From Brachionus rotundiformis (lineage: Eukaryota; Rotifera; Eurotatoria; Ploima; Brachionidae), in the NCBI GenBank assembly GCA_016802295.1, contig JAESIW010000137.1, positions 3,193,961-3,257,960 of the forward strand: a stretch of DNA of 64,000 bases, given 5' to 3'. The position numbers and the translations under genes are program-made. Within the stretch, counting starts at the first letter, position 1. Each line of letters opens with the position of its first letter. The notes under the pieces are model-generated. The model ran no database searches. It was not told the origin of the DNA and saw nothing but the letters and a program-made list of their open reading frames with translations. Shown here one piece after another: positions 11,251 through 23,800 of this stretch.

Positions 11251-14000
11251 TCAGACCACAGTAACTGATTTGGCCAAATTTCTTGGACAATCAACATCAT
11301 ATCCTCTCAGAACAGCAATGTGGAAAGAAAGCAGCTGCATTGGGATGACAGATAAAATGCCTTGCAAGCAGTCGACTGTTTTTGGAATCTTGATTGTTTT
11401 ATTTGACAAGTGGCTTAGTTCGTCATCGTTTTCATTACAGATGATTATTGGGTTTCCACCACGAGCAGCAACTTGTTGATAAGCATTCATACATTTAAGC
11501 TTAACTGGATCATCCATCAATACCATAACTATTGGCATAGTAGGATCAACCATAGCCAATGGACCGTGTTTTAATTCCCCAGCTAAAATACCTTCTGAAT
11601 GCATATAGGTCAACTCTTTGACTTTAAGAGCGCCTTCCAAGCAAGTAGCGTAGTTAAAACCACGACCCATAATTAGCAGAGATTTTTCGGTATATAACTC
11701 TTTCGAAAGCTCTAAAATTTGATTATCTAACTCCAAAACTTGTTTAATTTGTCCAGGCAATTCTCTCAAAGAGCGGATTATTTCTTCACGTCTTGGCTTC
11801 TTGGAAAGAGAATCCTCGCTCAAAACCAAACCGAACATGACCAATGCTAAAAATTGACTGGTATAAGCTTTGGTCGAAGCAACACCGATTTCTGGGCCAG
11901 CATTAATGTGAATACCGCAGTGAGATTCGCGTGAAATCGAACTTCCAACAGTGTTTGTGATACCTACAATTAAAGCACCTCTTTGTTTACAATATCTCAA
12001 TGCCAAAATGGTATCAGCAGTTTCGCCTGATTGCGAGATAAACACGCATACGTCATCACGGAAAACTGGCGTATTGCGGTCCAAAAAGTCACTTGCCAAT
12101 TCTACCATTACTGGAAGTTCGGTTAATTCTTCCAATAGTTGACGTGTAGCAACAGCACTATGGAACGATGTACCACAAGCAATGAAAATCAATCTTCTGC
12201 ATCGTTTTATTTCAGAAATATAGTCTTTAATACCTCCTAGAGTAACACTCAAATTATCAGCATTCACTCGACCACGCATGGTATTAACTATTGATTCTGG
12301 TTGCTCGAAAATTTCCTTTTGCATAAAGTATTTGTAATTTCCTTTCATTATTTGTTGGATTTCCAAAAAAAGCTCTTGAATTTCACGATGTGATGGCTCG
12401 CTTATATCACCTCGTTTGATACGATGAATGGTCAAGCAACCATTGCGCACTACAGCTACATCATCATCTTCCAAGAAGATGACTTGGTTGGTGTGCTCAA
12501 TAACAGCACTGGCATCCGATGCAAAAAAGTATTCAATATTTTTGTTTGTACCTAAAGGATGAAACTCTGCTTCGGCATTAGACTCTGGTCTCAATAATGG
12601 CGACTGGACAACTGAACCTCTAAATTCTAATAAACAAAAAATTATTAAAATATTTTTTTCATCCTTTTCGGCTTTTTGTTAAAGTGTAAGCCACTAATTG
12701 ATTGTAAATTACATAAAAAATAATTAATTTTTAAGCGAGACATTTAAGTCTTCTCTAAATGGTTAAGTGCCCAAATTAAAGAAGCTAGATAGAATAATAA
12801 ATAAATATAAATGTCTAACCTTTTTGGTGTTCTGTAAAATTATATTAAAAAATAAAATAAAAAAATTAGTTGTTAGTTTAAATTAAAATTTTGTTTAATA
12901 AAAATATAATCACCTGATTCTGAACCTGGAAAATATTTGAAAAAAAAAAATTATTAGTTTAAATTTTATTTTTGAACTATTGATACATTTGATCAATAAT
13001 TTTTGAAGAAGGAAGCATTCATGCATTTTAATGGCCAAATCTCGCTACCAATAAATATCGAAATTTGACCATAATACCATAATAGGAAATAATTTATTTA
13101 TTCGTTTCTAAAATACCTTTGCAAAGCGCCTTTTAAGGCTTTTTTCTAAGATAGATTTTATCTATTTATCTATTTGTAAGCTTTTAATTTAGTTTTATTT
13201 ACCCTCGGCTTGTCTAGCGAGAAAACCTGTTAAATATAGAATTTAAAATGGATGCATTTTGATTATTGAGATAATCTTAGACCCTAAGAAAAAACCCAAA
13301 ACAAACCTTTGCTGAAGACGATCGGAATATGGTTAGTAGCTAATTGACTTTCACATTTAACACCGATTAGCAATGGTGAACCTCTTCGGGATGCAGCCAA
13401 TTCTCCTGGAAAGTGAACACTCTTGAACAAAAATGAAAAGGCTCCTTCTACTTGGGAAATAACCAATTCGACCAAGTCTTGGAAAGTCAATTTGTGACCT
13501 AAAGCCTTGTGCTTGTCATACAGATATTTAATCAATTTGACAACAACTTCAGTGTCGGTCTCGGATTCAAATGTGAATCCTTTGGTGATTAGATAGGATT
13601 TCAGGTCCTTGTAATTGTTGATTATACCATTGTGTACCACTACAAACTCATTGTCTTCGTCAGAGCGTTGTGGGTGAGAGTTCCACGCTGATGGTTCACC
13701 GTGAGTAGCCCAGCGGGTATGTGCAATACCAGCATGGGTCTCGAATTCAAGATCCCAATTGGTCTCTTCCAATTTAGAAACAGCGTTTCTTAAATCCATA
13801 ACTTTGCCCTTTTGTCTGACCACAACACATGGCATTTTTGGGCTGTCATTCAATGGAATTTCGTTTCCGCCATCAAAAGCAATACCGGCTGAGTCATAGC
13901 CTCTGTATTCCAAGCGTTGCAAGCCATCCATCAAAGTTTCAACAATGTACTTTCTGGACTTTGGCACCAAGTAGTTCAAATAACCGAAGATTCCACACAT
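11251..14000 (-). CDS. Glutamine:fructose-6-phosphate amidotransferase (GFAT)
   Basis: Rate-limiting enzyme of hexosamine synthesis: glutamine plus fructose-6-phosphate gives glucosamine-6-phosphate, feeding chitin, glycan and UDP-GlcNAc supply in the cytosol. Exons: 13307-14000, microexons 13203-13226, 12914-12925 and 12820-12831, then 11251-12626. All junctions are phase 1. Including every microexon the protein has 705 residues. The N-terminal Ntn-hydrolase domain begins MCGIFGY (Cys nucleophile), with HTRWATHGEPS, HNGIINNY and SETDTEVV. The RRGSPLL sequence corresponds to the PKA site known in mammalian GFAT1. The C-terminal isomerase domains show CGTSFHSAVATRQ, SQSGETADT, GPEIGVASTKAYTSQ, EGILAGELKHGPL and the conserved end PRNLAKSVTV. 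The two catalytic halves are joined by the linker that the microexons encode. Acceptor-like CTTTTTTTAG lies upstream of the ATG in the 5' leader. Confidence 0.95.
12820..13226 (-). other. Three in-frame microexons of GFAT
   Basis: Microexon A (13203-13226, 24 nt), B (12914-12925, 12 nt) and C (12820-12831, 12 nt) each have AG before and GT after on the minus strand. All start and end in phase 1, so each can be skipped without changing frame. With the flanking codons they encode the path FSKG-FLARQAEG-SESG-EHQKG-EFRGS. They sit between the glutaminase and isomerase halves, which is where I recall the muscle-specific insert of mammalian GFAT1. A UGCAUG hexamer (Rbfox-type site) is at 13020-13025 on the transcribed strand, between A and B. 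Confidence 0.75.
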
Positions 14001-15829
14001 TTTGCTGATTGAGCTTTAAATAATCTAAAAAAGTTAAAAAATAAGAATTAAAAATTGTTCCTTTTTAAATACACCCTAATTTGGTAGCATATTTTTGATA
14101 AAAAAAATAAAAATAAATTTTGTTTAACATAATTTAAAAATTTGTGTTCGTGTTTGTCTTAGTTGCTTACGTGTTAAATAATCATTAATGAAAAAATTTT
14201 TAAATTCTTCAAATTTTAGCATAAAGGTTTTCAGCCAAAATATTTTCCAATTTTTTTTTATATAGAAACAACAACTACTAAGCTTAACTTGTTTTTTTTT
14301 TCTTAAAAATGAATCAATTAAAAATTTAAAAATTTAACTTGAAAATTTATAAAAAAATAATTCTATTGAATTTTATTAGCTAAACATTTCTTAATGAATA
14401 TCTTTTGTTTGAAAACAGCATGCTTTATCTATAACTTTTGTTCAAATCATCGCTTTGAATAAATGGTTGCTTGGAAAAGTGGCTAAACGAGTAGCTATTT
14501 ATAAGAAAAAATATGAATCAAGTTGACTAAAACGTGGCTTAAAAATAAGCAACATAGAAAGAAAGAGCTTAAGTGTATCCTTTATTTTATTTTCCCATCT
14601 ATTGTTATTTAGATTAAATCGACGTTAATTTCGGCGCATATGATGACTAAAAAATATCAAATATATAATTCATTTATAAAGAAACATTGCTAGTTTAATG
14701 GTCACTTTGGCATTTCCCTATTGACTTAGCTTCACTTTGAAAATATTTATAAAAATTGTAAATATAGATATATATCTCTTATTTAAACTAGATTAATTCC
14801 ATTTTGGGATTAAGAATTCAATTACGTGTTCCTAATAAAATTATTGACCTATAAGATAATCTATCTCGGTTAAAATAATTAATCCAGTTTCAAAAATTTC
14901 AAATAATACAAATATGAAAATCCAGTTGTTTTCTTATTTTTATATATATCTGCATGTTCATCTATAAATACTTGATATACTTTATTTTCTCCATCTGAAT
15001 CCATAGAAAACTTAACTTTTTTTTTTGCTGAATAATAGATATTTGTAAGTTTGTCAAAGATTTAGATTTAAATGCCAACTTAAATAATTATCTCATGGTA
15101 TTTAATATATGTTTAATCAAATCAAGATCCCTAACCCTAAGCTCGAGTATTCTAAAAGATCAAAAAACTAGTTTTTTATAAAACTTTTACCCAAATTTAT
15201 CCTTGAAACAATTATAAAGAATAAATTGACCATCTACTAAAGTTAACTTTTTAGCCTTACAAAAAATTTTTTTTATGCTAAAAAAAACTATTTTTGTTTT
15301 TAAAAATATCTTGATTAATAATTTAGTACAATAAAGACTAAATTCAATTTAGATATTTAAAAACATATTAATAAAATGTGTTTTAGCTATTAAGTTGAAA
15401 AATTCGAACTAAATACTCGATAGATAATTATCTTGGATCGTTTAGTCATATTATTTAAAAAGGATTTAAAATAATAGAATAAAATTTTAATTTAAAAAAA
15501 CACTTAAATTATAAAATTTGAAATTAGAGTGAAATTACCAACTTAATAATATGCCAAAAAATAACTATTAATTTCTATTGGGTTTAAATAAAAATATTTT
15601 TAGGTGAAAAATTTTACTTTTCTAATTTAAGTGCGTAATTTTATTTAATCAAAAATTTTGCTTATTTTTCCAATTCATTGAATGGAATATGATATTAAAT
15701 TTAAGTGTTTCTATTATGTTTGCTGAAAAATAATTTTATCTTAGATAAAAAAATAATTTAAATTTTATTTATAAATCAATCATTATCTAACTAAAATTAA
15801 TTTTCGCTAATCTTATATTTTTTGATCCT
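14001..15829. other. AT-rich spacer, GFAT promoter side
   Basis: No gene was seen on either strand. It contains the GFAT upstream region and the 3' flank of HADH. Composition is strongly AT-rich, with no clear repeats apart from homopolymer and TA tracts. Confidence 0.5.
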
Positions 15830-16771
15830 TCATTTTTTATAATTATAAAATCCTTCTCCTGATTTACGTCCGAGTCTTCCTTCGCCCACTAGTTGATCGA
15901 TCACAACCGATGATTGGAAAGTTGGATCATCTGGATATCTTTTCTTCCAACCATCAACTATAAACTTGGCTGTGTCTAATCCAACATAGTCCAACAGCTC
16001 AAATGGCCCCATTGGATAGCCAGCACCTAGCTTCATAGCTGTATCAATATCTTTGAATGAAGCGTCTCCTCGTTCATACATTTTTACGGCTTCAAACATA
16101 TAAGGAACCAATAATCTGTTGACTATAAATCCTGGCGTATCTTTACACTCAACTGTAGTCTTGCCAATAGATAAACCATATTCTAGCAGTGTTCTAAATG
16201 TTGCATCGCTTGTCTCATGAGTCTTGATAACTTCTAAAAGTTTCATCATCGGAACTGGATTAAAAAAGTGCAGTCCTCCAAATTTGTCTTTTCGTGAGAC
16301 AACTTGAGCGATTTCAGCTATGGGAAGCGATGAAGTATTGCTGGCAAAGATTGTTGTCTTTGGAGAAATTTTGTCCAATTTTGAAAACAAGTCATGTTTA
16401 GCCTGAATATTTTCAACAATAGCCTCAATGATCAATTCGGATTTTTCAGCACCAGCGTCCACTTGAGTTGTAGTAGCTATTCTGTCCATGGTATCTTTAA
16501 TATACCTAACAGCATGATCTGGTTCTTTGTCAAATCTTTTTTTTGTTGATCTAGTCAAGCTTGTTTCTATTGTTTTCATCGCTTTGTTAAGAGCTGTATC
16601 ATTTTGATCAACTAAATAGACACTATAACCGGCTTCAGCAGTTACCTGAGCTATACCACTGCCCATCAAACCACTGCCAATCACAGTCACACTATTGATA
16701 TGTCGATTTAGTGCACTGGTTGAAGAGAATGAACGCTTAATAAAGTTATTGATGACTAAGTTGGTTGCCAT
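15830..16771 (-). CDS. Mitochondrial 3-hydroxyacyl-CoA dehydrogenase
   Basis: NAD-dependent short-chain L-3-hydroxyacyl-CoA dehydrogenase, the third step of mitochondrial beta-oxidation. The protein has 313 residues in a single exon, typical of HADH. The open frame extends slightly upstream to a TTG, but the ATG at 16771 is the sensible start because an acceptor-like TTTTAG lies two bases before it. The N-terminus (FIKRSFSSTSALNRH) is basic and serine-rich like a mitochondrial targeting peptide. The Rossmann motif is VIGSGLMGSGIAQVTAEAG. The catalytic His and Glu are in GGLHFFNPVPMMKLLEVI. The C-terminal dimerisation domain ends GRKSGEGFYNYKK. Confidence 0.95.
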   Translation of the reverse strand: MATNLVINNFIKRSFSSTSALNRHINSVTVIGSGLMGSGIAQVTAEAGYSVYLVDQNDTALNKAMKTIETSLTRSTKKRFDKEPDHAVRYIKDTMDRIATTTQVDAGAEKSELIIEAIVENIQAKHDLFSKLDKISPKTTIFASNTSSLPIAEIAQVVSRKDKFGGLHFFNPVPMMKLLEVIKTHETSDATFRTLLEYGLSIGKTTVECKDTPGFIVNRLLVPYMFEAVKMYERGDASFKDIDTAMKLGAGYPMGPFELLDYVGLDTAKFIVDGWKKRYPDDPTFQSSVVIDQLVGEGRLGRKSGEGFYNYKK

Positions 16772-17099
16772 TTCTAAAATTTTCAATTTTAAGAATCAAA
16801 GTCTAATTTATTTGGCTTTTACTAAAACGAAGCAACTTATAATTTTCAAAAGTATGAGTATACACCCTTAGATATACGAGAAATTATTTTTTTGCTTAGT
16901 TTTTATCAAAATTTAGTTACATTTAAATTTTGAAATATATCTTTGAAAAAAATAATCAGAAAATGTCTCATTGATGTTCAATGTTGATTTATGAGTGACC
17001 AAAAAAGTCTAATTTAATCTGGAAGCAATACAAGACAATAAACAAGTCATCTTTTTTTACAAAATAATTGTATTGTTCAAAAAACTTGGTTTAGTAAAT
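16772..17099. other. Spacer between HADH and tRNA-Glu
   Basis: Holds the HADH promoter and 5' leader (minus strand) and the 5' flank of the tRNA gene. No open frame or repeat was identified. Confidence 0.5.
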
Positions 17100-17171
17100 T
17101 CCCATATGGTCTAGTGGTTAGGATTCCTGCCTTTCACGCAGGCGGCCCGGGTTCAATTCCCGGTGTGGGAA
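17100..17171 (+). tRNA. tRNA-Glu (anticodon TTC)
   Basis: Full cloverleaf of 72 nt. The acceptor stem TCCCATA pairs with TGTGGGA (one G-T pair) and the discriminator base is A at 17171. The anticodon stem CCTGC/GCAGG encloses loop CTTTCAC with anticodon TTC at 17133-17135. Internal promoter box A is TGGTCTAGTGG and box B is GGTTCAATTCC. No intron; CCA is not encoded, as in eukaryotes. Confidence 0.97.
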
Positions 17172-17173
17172 AA

Positions 17174-17179
17174 TTTTTT
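17174..17179 (+). terminator. RNA polymerase III terminator of tRNA-Glu
   Basis: A run of six Ts begins two bases after the discriminator base, the usual Pol III stop signal. Confidence 0.8.
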
Positions 17180-17460
17180 AGTACCTCATTATTTTAAAAT
17201 ATTTTTCAGATTTATTTTTATCTTAAAATTCAAACAATTCGTTTTTTTTTGCTAAAGATTGATATTAATAACAATAAAAAAAAATATATATATAAAATTT
17301 TTGTTAAGTTTTATGTGAATTGGAATAAAAATTTTGTTTTAAATTTTTTAAATAAATTTTCATAAATATCTCATAATTATTTAATTTGATGGATTTTAAT
17401 TGAATAAAAATTTCAATATTAAGAGACTTGTCAATGTTCCAATTATCGAAGACTTAAACG

Positions 17461-18978
17461 ATGAATTTGCCCATCAAAATAATAGATATTGTTACCATTT
17501 TATTTTTTAGTCTCCTGGTATTACTCAATTAAATAGATTGACAGAAATATTTATTCTTTTTCAAGGTTGTGATCATTATCTTCATTTTTTTACAAAGAAA
17601 TATAAGAAGATTTAAACTAAGAAATGTGCGTGATCCACATTTTTTCACTTGTAAATCAATACCAAAGGTACATTTGTTACTTCGAGTGATCATTTTTAAA
17701 AAGAGTGCTAATTTTAGGAATTGAGAGATGCTATTCAAAAAAAGCACAAAAAATCCCACGAATACAATGAGCCAGAAACTCTTTTGACAACTCCTTACCA
17801 AAATTTGCCAGAAAACAGTATCTTAAATAAAATAAGATTTAAATGTTGATATTTTACTATCTTTTTTGAAGAGGCTAAAACATTCATAATTCGAATGAAA
17901 GCGTTCGAAGTTTCCAGAAACCTTGGTAAATTTTTGAATCAAACTAAAACAAAATTTAATTAAATTTTGTCCTATTATTTAAAGAAAATGCTTTATTCGA
18001 ATGTGGATATACAAGACAATTGGCGACAAAGTTCGAAGATTTTATTGAATATTTGATAAATCTAAAAGATGATTTTGTTCTTGATAAGAATTCATTACAA
18101 GAATTCAATAGATTTTTTGTATGGGCAATGCTGGACCCAATGGTAAGCTAATTTGTTTTTTCTAGACTTATTTCTTATCTTAAATTTAAAGAAATTTGAT
18201 AGTGAACAGCTCAAAAAAATGAACCGACTTATAAACACTATTATTGAGAGGTTTGTCTTAGAACATTTTAAAAATCCAAACTAATTAAAGATTCAGATTA
18301 GCTTTAAAAAAACCATTGATAAAAGAAAAAATATTACAACATAAATTGGATCTAGATGACGATGGAAATTGTGATTTCAACAAAAAATTCAAGATAATAC
18401 AAACTCAGGAGACCAAACAAAATAATTTGGCTAAATCAAACTCAGCTTTATCTCAAAAGCTTCATCAGCCACATTGTTCATATATTGATATTGAAAAGAT
18501 GAATTTTGTCAACCCAAGTGGTTCAAGTGAAGTTGATGCTCAAAGGTCTTCGAAATTAAAAACTCAAATAAAAAGTGTTTTTAATTCACGGAAAAATTCT
18601 TTTGATAACGCCAATACAAATAATAATAATAATAATTCAAAGCATTTATTGGTAACGCCAAAAGAAAAAGTAATATCGACTAGTAAATATGAGGAAATAA
18701 AAGATACCAGTTTTGATAGTCAAATATCAATGGCAAGTCGAACCAATAGAGATCCAGATTACCGATGGTCGATGACTAACGAATCGACTAAAGCCTACGA
18801 TTCAGAAAATGAAGAAATTCCTTTGGTAAAAAAGACGAGTCCGATGCCAAAGAAAAAAGGAGGAGGTCAAACTCAAGCAAATACAGCAAAAAATTTAGTT
18901 GAAAATATTTTTCATGCATCGAAAAGCTTAGGCGAAGAAAACGTCGGATTTTGCCAAACTTCTGAAACAAATTTTTAA
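17461..18978 (+). CDS. Single-pass membrane protein, NICE-3/C1orf43-like
   Basis: Seven exons by hand: 17461-17517, 17566-17667, 17718-17817, 17872-17925, 17985-18142, 18192-18250 and 18291-18978. All phases agree, giving 405 residues. Residues about 9-28 form one hydrophobic segment (ILFFSLLVVIIIFIFLQ), followed by a basic stretch (RNIRRFKLRNVRDPH). The pattern RDPHF..IPKELRDAI, YNEPETLL, then IRMKAFEVSR and NALFECGYTRQL resembles human C1orf43/NICE-3, a poorly understood Golgi/membrane protein. The match is from memory and partial: the middle is shorter. The C-terminal half (from about residue 215) is low-complexity, rich in Ser, Asn and Lys with an asparagine run, and probably disordered. 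The first exons are too short to stand out as open frames, so the gene is easy to miss. Confidence 0.6.
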
Positions 18979-20201
18979 ATCATATTTTGCATTTTTATTT
19001 TTTTATTTAAAATTTTTTCATTTTTTAAAGCTAATTTTTAATTTACAATTATATAATATAAATTTCTTTGAAATTTTATGTCAACCTTTTGAAAAAAAGT
19101 TGGTGCTCGAATGAAGCCAGAATCCTCATCCGACAAAGACTCATAAAACAATTTTCTAAATACCAAAAAGAAAGCTAATATATTTAATAAGCTAATATAT
19201 ATATTTACTGATATGATTTAACTCAATTTTAATTTTATATTCTTACACGGGTTGTTAAGATGTATTCAAGCATTATTTTCTAAATTTGATTTTCTAATTT
19301 CTATATTTAATTTTTTCTAGTATTAGCTTTATTTTGAAATTATCTAATTAATATTTTAATTATTTTTGAATCAAAGATTTCAAGTAAAAAAATTTTTATT
19401 CAGTCGACTGGTAGTTTTGTTGAAACTTTTTCAATATGAGCTTAAGTTTTATTTGGTATATCGTTAAAAAAAATTTTAAAAGTAATTCTTGCCAGTTATC
19501 TATAATTATAATCATTCACATTTAATCTAAAAATATAATTCTTAAAATAAAGTTTGTCTGTTTATCTGGTTTATTATTTGGATAATGTTCAATTAGTTGG
19601 AAAAGTAGAAAAACTTGTTCTTCATTAAACTTGAAGATAAAAAAATTTCAAACAATTTTCCTGTATTTTTATTTCAAAATATTTAAAAATTACAGAAATA
19701 TTTAAAATATTTTCTTCAACTTGATTAATTTACAAAAAAAAATAATATATAGAAGAAATTATGATAAATATTCTTTATATTTATATAAACAACTGATTAA
19801 GAACAAAAAAAAACTATGTTTAGCCCTTGATTTAGAATAAAAACACTTTTTTAAAACTAAAATTTTAATGTTAATAATTCTTCAGGAAGCTTTGAGATTA
19901 ATGATAATAATAAAAATAATGATAATAATAATAATTGTCCTAAATTTGTTCATTCAAAATCAAGGGCGACTACAATAACAAATATCATCAAATTAAATTT
20001 GATCTTTTAAAGCACCAATGATGTTAATTAAATAGCTGGAATCACGGCATCTGTTTCGTGTCTGGATTAATTATGGTACAATTAACTTTAATTTCGAATT
20101 TTATACTTATCTTAATTAATAAATTAAAAAAAAACTTAAACCAAATGAATTAAATTGTTTAAAAAATAGAGCTCGGATTTTTAAAATTTGTTCATTTCGA
20201 T
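18979..20201. other. Convergent 3' spacer between NICE-3-like and ARF6 genes
   Basis: AT-rich; contains the 3' untranslated regions of two converging genes and short ATA-repeat tracts (for example around 19905-19940). No coding sequence was recognised. Confidence 0.5.
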
Positions 20202-20844
20202 TTATTTACATGCAGTGCTCAGCCATACAAGTCCTTCGTATAAGCCATCACCTTTAATTGAAATTATGTTATTAGACCAAAGATATTATTATTTTTCAAT
20301 TTAAATTACCTTTTATTGCACTACATGGCTGAATGTACCATGTTCGGTCTCTTAATGAACTAAGACCAAGTCTATCTTGGAGTAAATCCGGCTTAATTGC
20401 TTCAAAAAATAAATTTAAACAAATTAATCTATTAATTTATTATTTTAATCGAAAATTACCTCCTTTCTGGTCTTGCTTATTGGCAAATACTAAAATCACC
20501 GCGTCTTTCATTTCTCGATCACTAATAATTTTATGAAGTTCTTGTCTGGCCTCATCGATTCGATCCACATCAGCAGAATCGACCACAAAAATGAGACCTT
20601 GTGTTCCTGTGTAATAATGTCTCCACAAGGGTCTAATTTTGTCTTGACCACCTACATCCCATACATTGAATTTAACATTTTTATAAGAGACACACTCAAC
20701 ATTAAAACCAACAGTCGGTATTGTATTTACGCTATCGTTTAATTTGAGTTTATATAAAATGGTTGTTTTGCCAGCGGCGTCCAGACCCAGCATCAATATT
20801 CTCATTTGCTTATTGGAAAATAGCTTGGTCAATATTTTGCCCAT
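20202..20844 (-). CDS. ARF6-type small GTPase
   Basis: ADP-ribosylation factor that controls plasma-membrane and endosome traffic and cortical actin. Exons 20460-20844, 20310-20399 and 20202-20251 give 174 residues, one short of human ARF6. It starts MGKILTKLF: Gly2 for N-myristoylation and the amphipathic helix. P-loop GLDAAGKTT, switch I TIPTVGFNVE, switch II WDVGGQDKIRPLWRHYY, NKQD for guanine, and the C-terminal PCSAIKGDGLYEGLVWL replacing the usual SAT-type motif (SCATSGDGLYEGL in human ARF6). Overall closest to ARF6 rather than ARF1 (NKEMRILM-like start, DRIDEARQELH). The P-loop, switch II and NKQD residues needed for nucleotide binding and hydrolysis are present. Confidence 0.95.
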
Positions 20845-23800
20845 TTTTGTTCTACTTTATAACTAAATATAACTTGGGTTCAAATCTATCAAAATAAAGA
20901 CTCCAAATTGGTTCAAAATAGAAAATTCATCATTCAGGCCGATGGTTTTAATTTTAGTCCTAAGATCCTTTGCTCTAAATAAATTATTTATTTAATCTAA
21001 AATTCAAAATTTAATATTTAATCGATATAATGAGGAAAAGTTTCACTTTAGTCTATATTCTTTTCCAAATTTTGACTCTAAACTTAAATATTTAGCTAAG
21101 ACATAAATTAAATTGGCCATAGTGATTAGAATAAGGCTGGATGGAAATTTGAAGTTTATTTTAGAAATCGAAGCCTCAGAATGCAAATTGTATGTCAATG
21201 TGCTTAGAGCGTGAATTATTTTAACACTAAGTTAATCGACATGAACTAGTTTCTAGTCTCTACTTGGTGGTTTCATTTGAAATTTGCATTTTTTGCCCAA
21301 ACAAATAACATTATTATAATGCAATTTTGCACTTGCAAGAAAAGAGCTTGTTGAAATTAAATTTGGTTCACATTAAGAGCTTATATTTCAAATCTATTAA
21401 TCTTAAAACAACATGAATTTAGTCTATTATTAAAAAAAATCCTTGTCCTCAAACTAATACCTTTATACAAGTATATTCTATTTTATTTTTGAAAAAATAA
21501 TATTTTAAAAGACTAGTTCTTGAGAGAGCTCTCGAGATTTTTACTTTTACTAACAACAAATAATACTTTAGAATAAAGATAAAAAACATTAGTCTTAAAT
21601 TTAGTTAGCTATGTAACATTAGTTTACTAAATCTTAATGACCATATTAGATAATGGTAATTTAGACCAGAATTACACAATCTAAATATTGGCTTTCATCT
21701 TTATTCTTTTACTATGTAAGAAAAATTAAGCCCAACAAAATTGACTCCATATAGTGATAATTATTCAAACAAGAGTAAATATTTATATTTTAAGTATATT
21801 TTAATATTCATTAAACTATTTTTGGTACTGTAATAATTCTGTTTCTATTTGAGAAACGATTCTGGCTTAAAAAAAAGGCATCTTCGTAGAAAATGACGTA
21901 AATGCGCTCTAAATAAACCGTAACAATGGTATAAATTGGTTCAAATTACAAAATTATACTCATTTAGCTAAAAAATACAGCTTTTGTTCCTAAGCTCTAG
22001 TTTTAATTAGAAATAATTAATAATAATAACTTGGAAAAGCTTATTTAGAATTCTTAATTATATCTGTATCTATTTAGCTGTATTTCTAATTTATGCTAAA
22101 AAAATATTTGATTAAATTAAGAAGGTTTAAATTTTTAAAAATAGTTTATTCTTATAATAATATTAATAGTATGCCAAGCTAATAATTTTAATCTAAGATC
22201 TTATCTTAAATCTTAAAATTGAAGCGATTGTTTGAAAAACTAATCCAATAAGCCAAATAGCGCTCTATTGGCTGGAAGCAAACCAACTCTACACGTTTTG
22301 AATTTCACTTTGATATTCTAGAAGATGTATTTGTGTAGACGAGACTTCAAATAACCTTTTTTCCTATATAAATATTAATAATTGATGCATTCTAAAAGAT
22401 AATAACACTTGCGAGGCTAGTTAAGATTTATTTTTAGATAATTTAGGCAATCGGTTAGACAAAGTGATTCCCTTTTACATAGGAAAATAGTTGTAAATCA
22501 TTAACTGTTTAAACTGAAGTATTGACACTTAATATACACAGGAACTCAAGAGACTGAGGGGCCTAGACAGAATTTTATCTAAATATTTATTTATGGATAC
22601 TAGATCAGGTTATTTTTAAAAATAACAAAATACGTTTCTAAATCTATCTTAGTTGAAAATTAGAGTTTAAAAAAATTAATTAAATTTCCGAAGTGAATTG
22701 AAATTATATTATTCTAATGAAATAATTAAGGCTTGCTTGGATTCTAAGCTTTGAATCAAGCAATTAAGATTTGCATGCATATTTTTCAAATAGTTTTTAA
22801 GTTGTTGTATTTAACAGACTAAATAAAAGTCTACTTGAAAATAATTTAATAAAAGTTTGAGTCTTATGTTTATAAATTTATTACTTTTTTTTGTTTGACT
22901 GCTATTAAAATGGTCGATTAACGCCAAACTTAAAATGATTAAATACTTTTGAAAAATAAAAGCAGAATTTATGTCACCTTTGGGAAAATTTTGAATTGCA
23001 TTTTTTAAATTATCTTAGCTATTAAGAAATTCTGAAAATTTATTTAAAATACCAAGCGAATATTTAACCTATTTTTATGAGCCAATTTCAAACTGGCAGA
23101 ATTTTATTCTGTTACTTGAAGTAAAATTTCCAACTGATAAAAAACTTAAAATTTCAATTAAAATCTATTTTGATAGATACTAATTTTACTTTAATTTGGT
23201 AACTTATAGAATAACTACAAATTATTTATGAGCCCTAAAAATTAAACACAATTGCTACTTTTGTATTAATATTAAACAATCTTTCAAGAGAAAAATAAAG
23301 CCCTAAAAAGCCAAAATATTATGCAACTTTGAATCATTTGTAAATGATTAAATTATATCTTTCTACAACGGTTTTAGATGGTTATGTAAGAATTTTATTT
23401 TATAAAGACAATTAGAAAATTACAAATACTCAGTTGAAAAAATCACGCTCATTTTGATCTAATTAACAACTTAAATTAAATCTTAGTCTTTTTGTGAGTT
23501 TATCAAATTATACAACTAAATATTATAAAGCCAAATTATCTAAAAGCTTTGAATTTTAATTCCTCAAAAATTAATATTTTTTATCAAAATTCATAAGTTC
23601 TCTAAAATTTATCTAAGTTTTACATTAATCCGTATTAGGAATTAAACACTGATAAAAACAATATAATTTTTTAATCTCGCTTTATAATATAAAAAATATT
23701 TTAACCGTAAAAAATATATTTATTTCTTAAAATGAATCATTTTGATTTGATTTAATAATCCTTTGTTAAAATAAAAAATTATTTTCTATTCGAGTTTAAA

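Noticed and set aside
15830..16786. HADH start five codons further upstream
   Set aside because: The upstream codon is TTG, not ATG, and an acceptor-like TTTTAG lies between it and the ATG at 16771.
17529..17801. A minus-strand 90-codon frame with a hydrophobic start
   Set aside because: It lies opposite exons 2 and 3 of the NICE-3-like gene, whose splice sites and phases all fit, and it begins without a supported start context.
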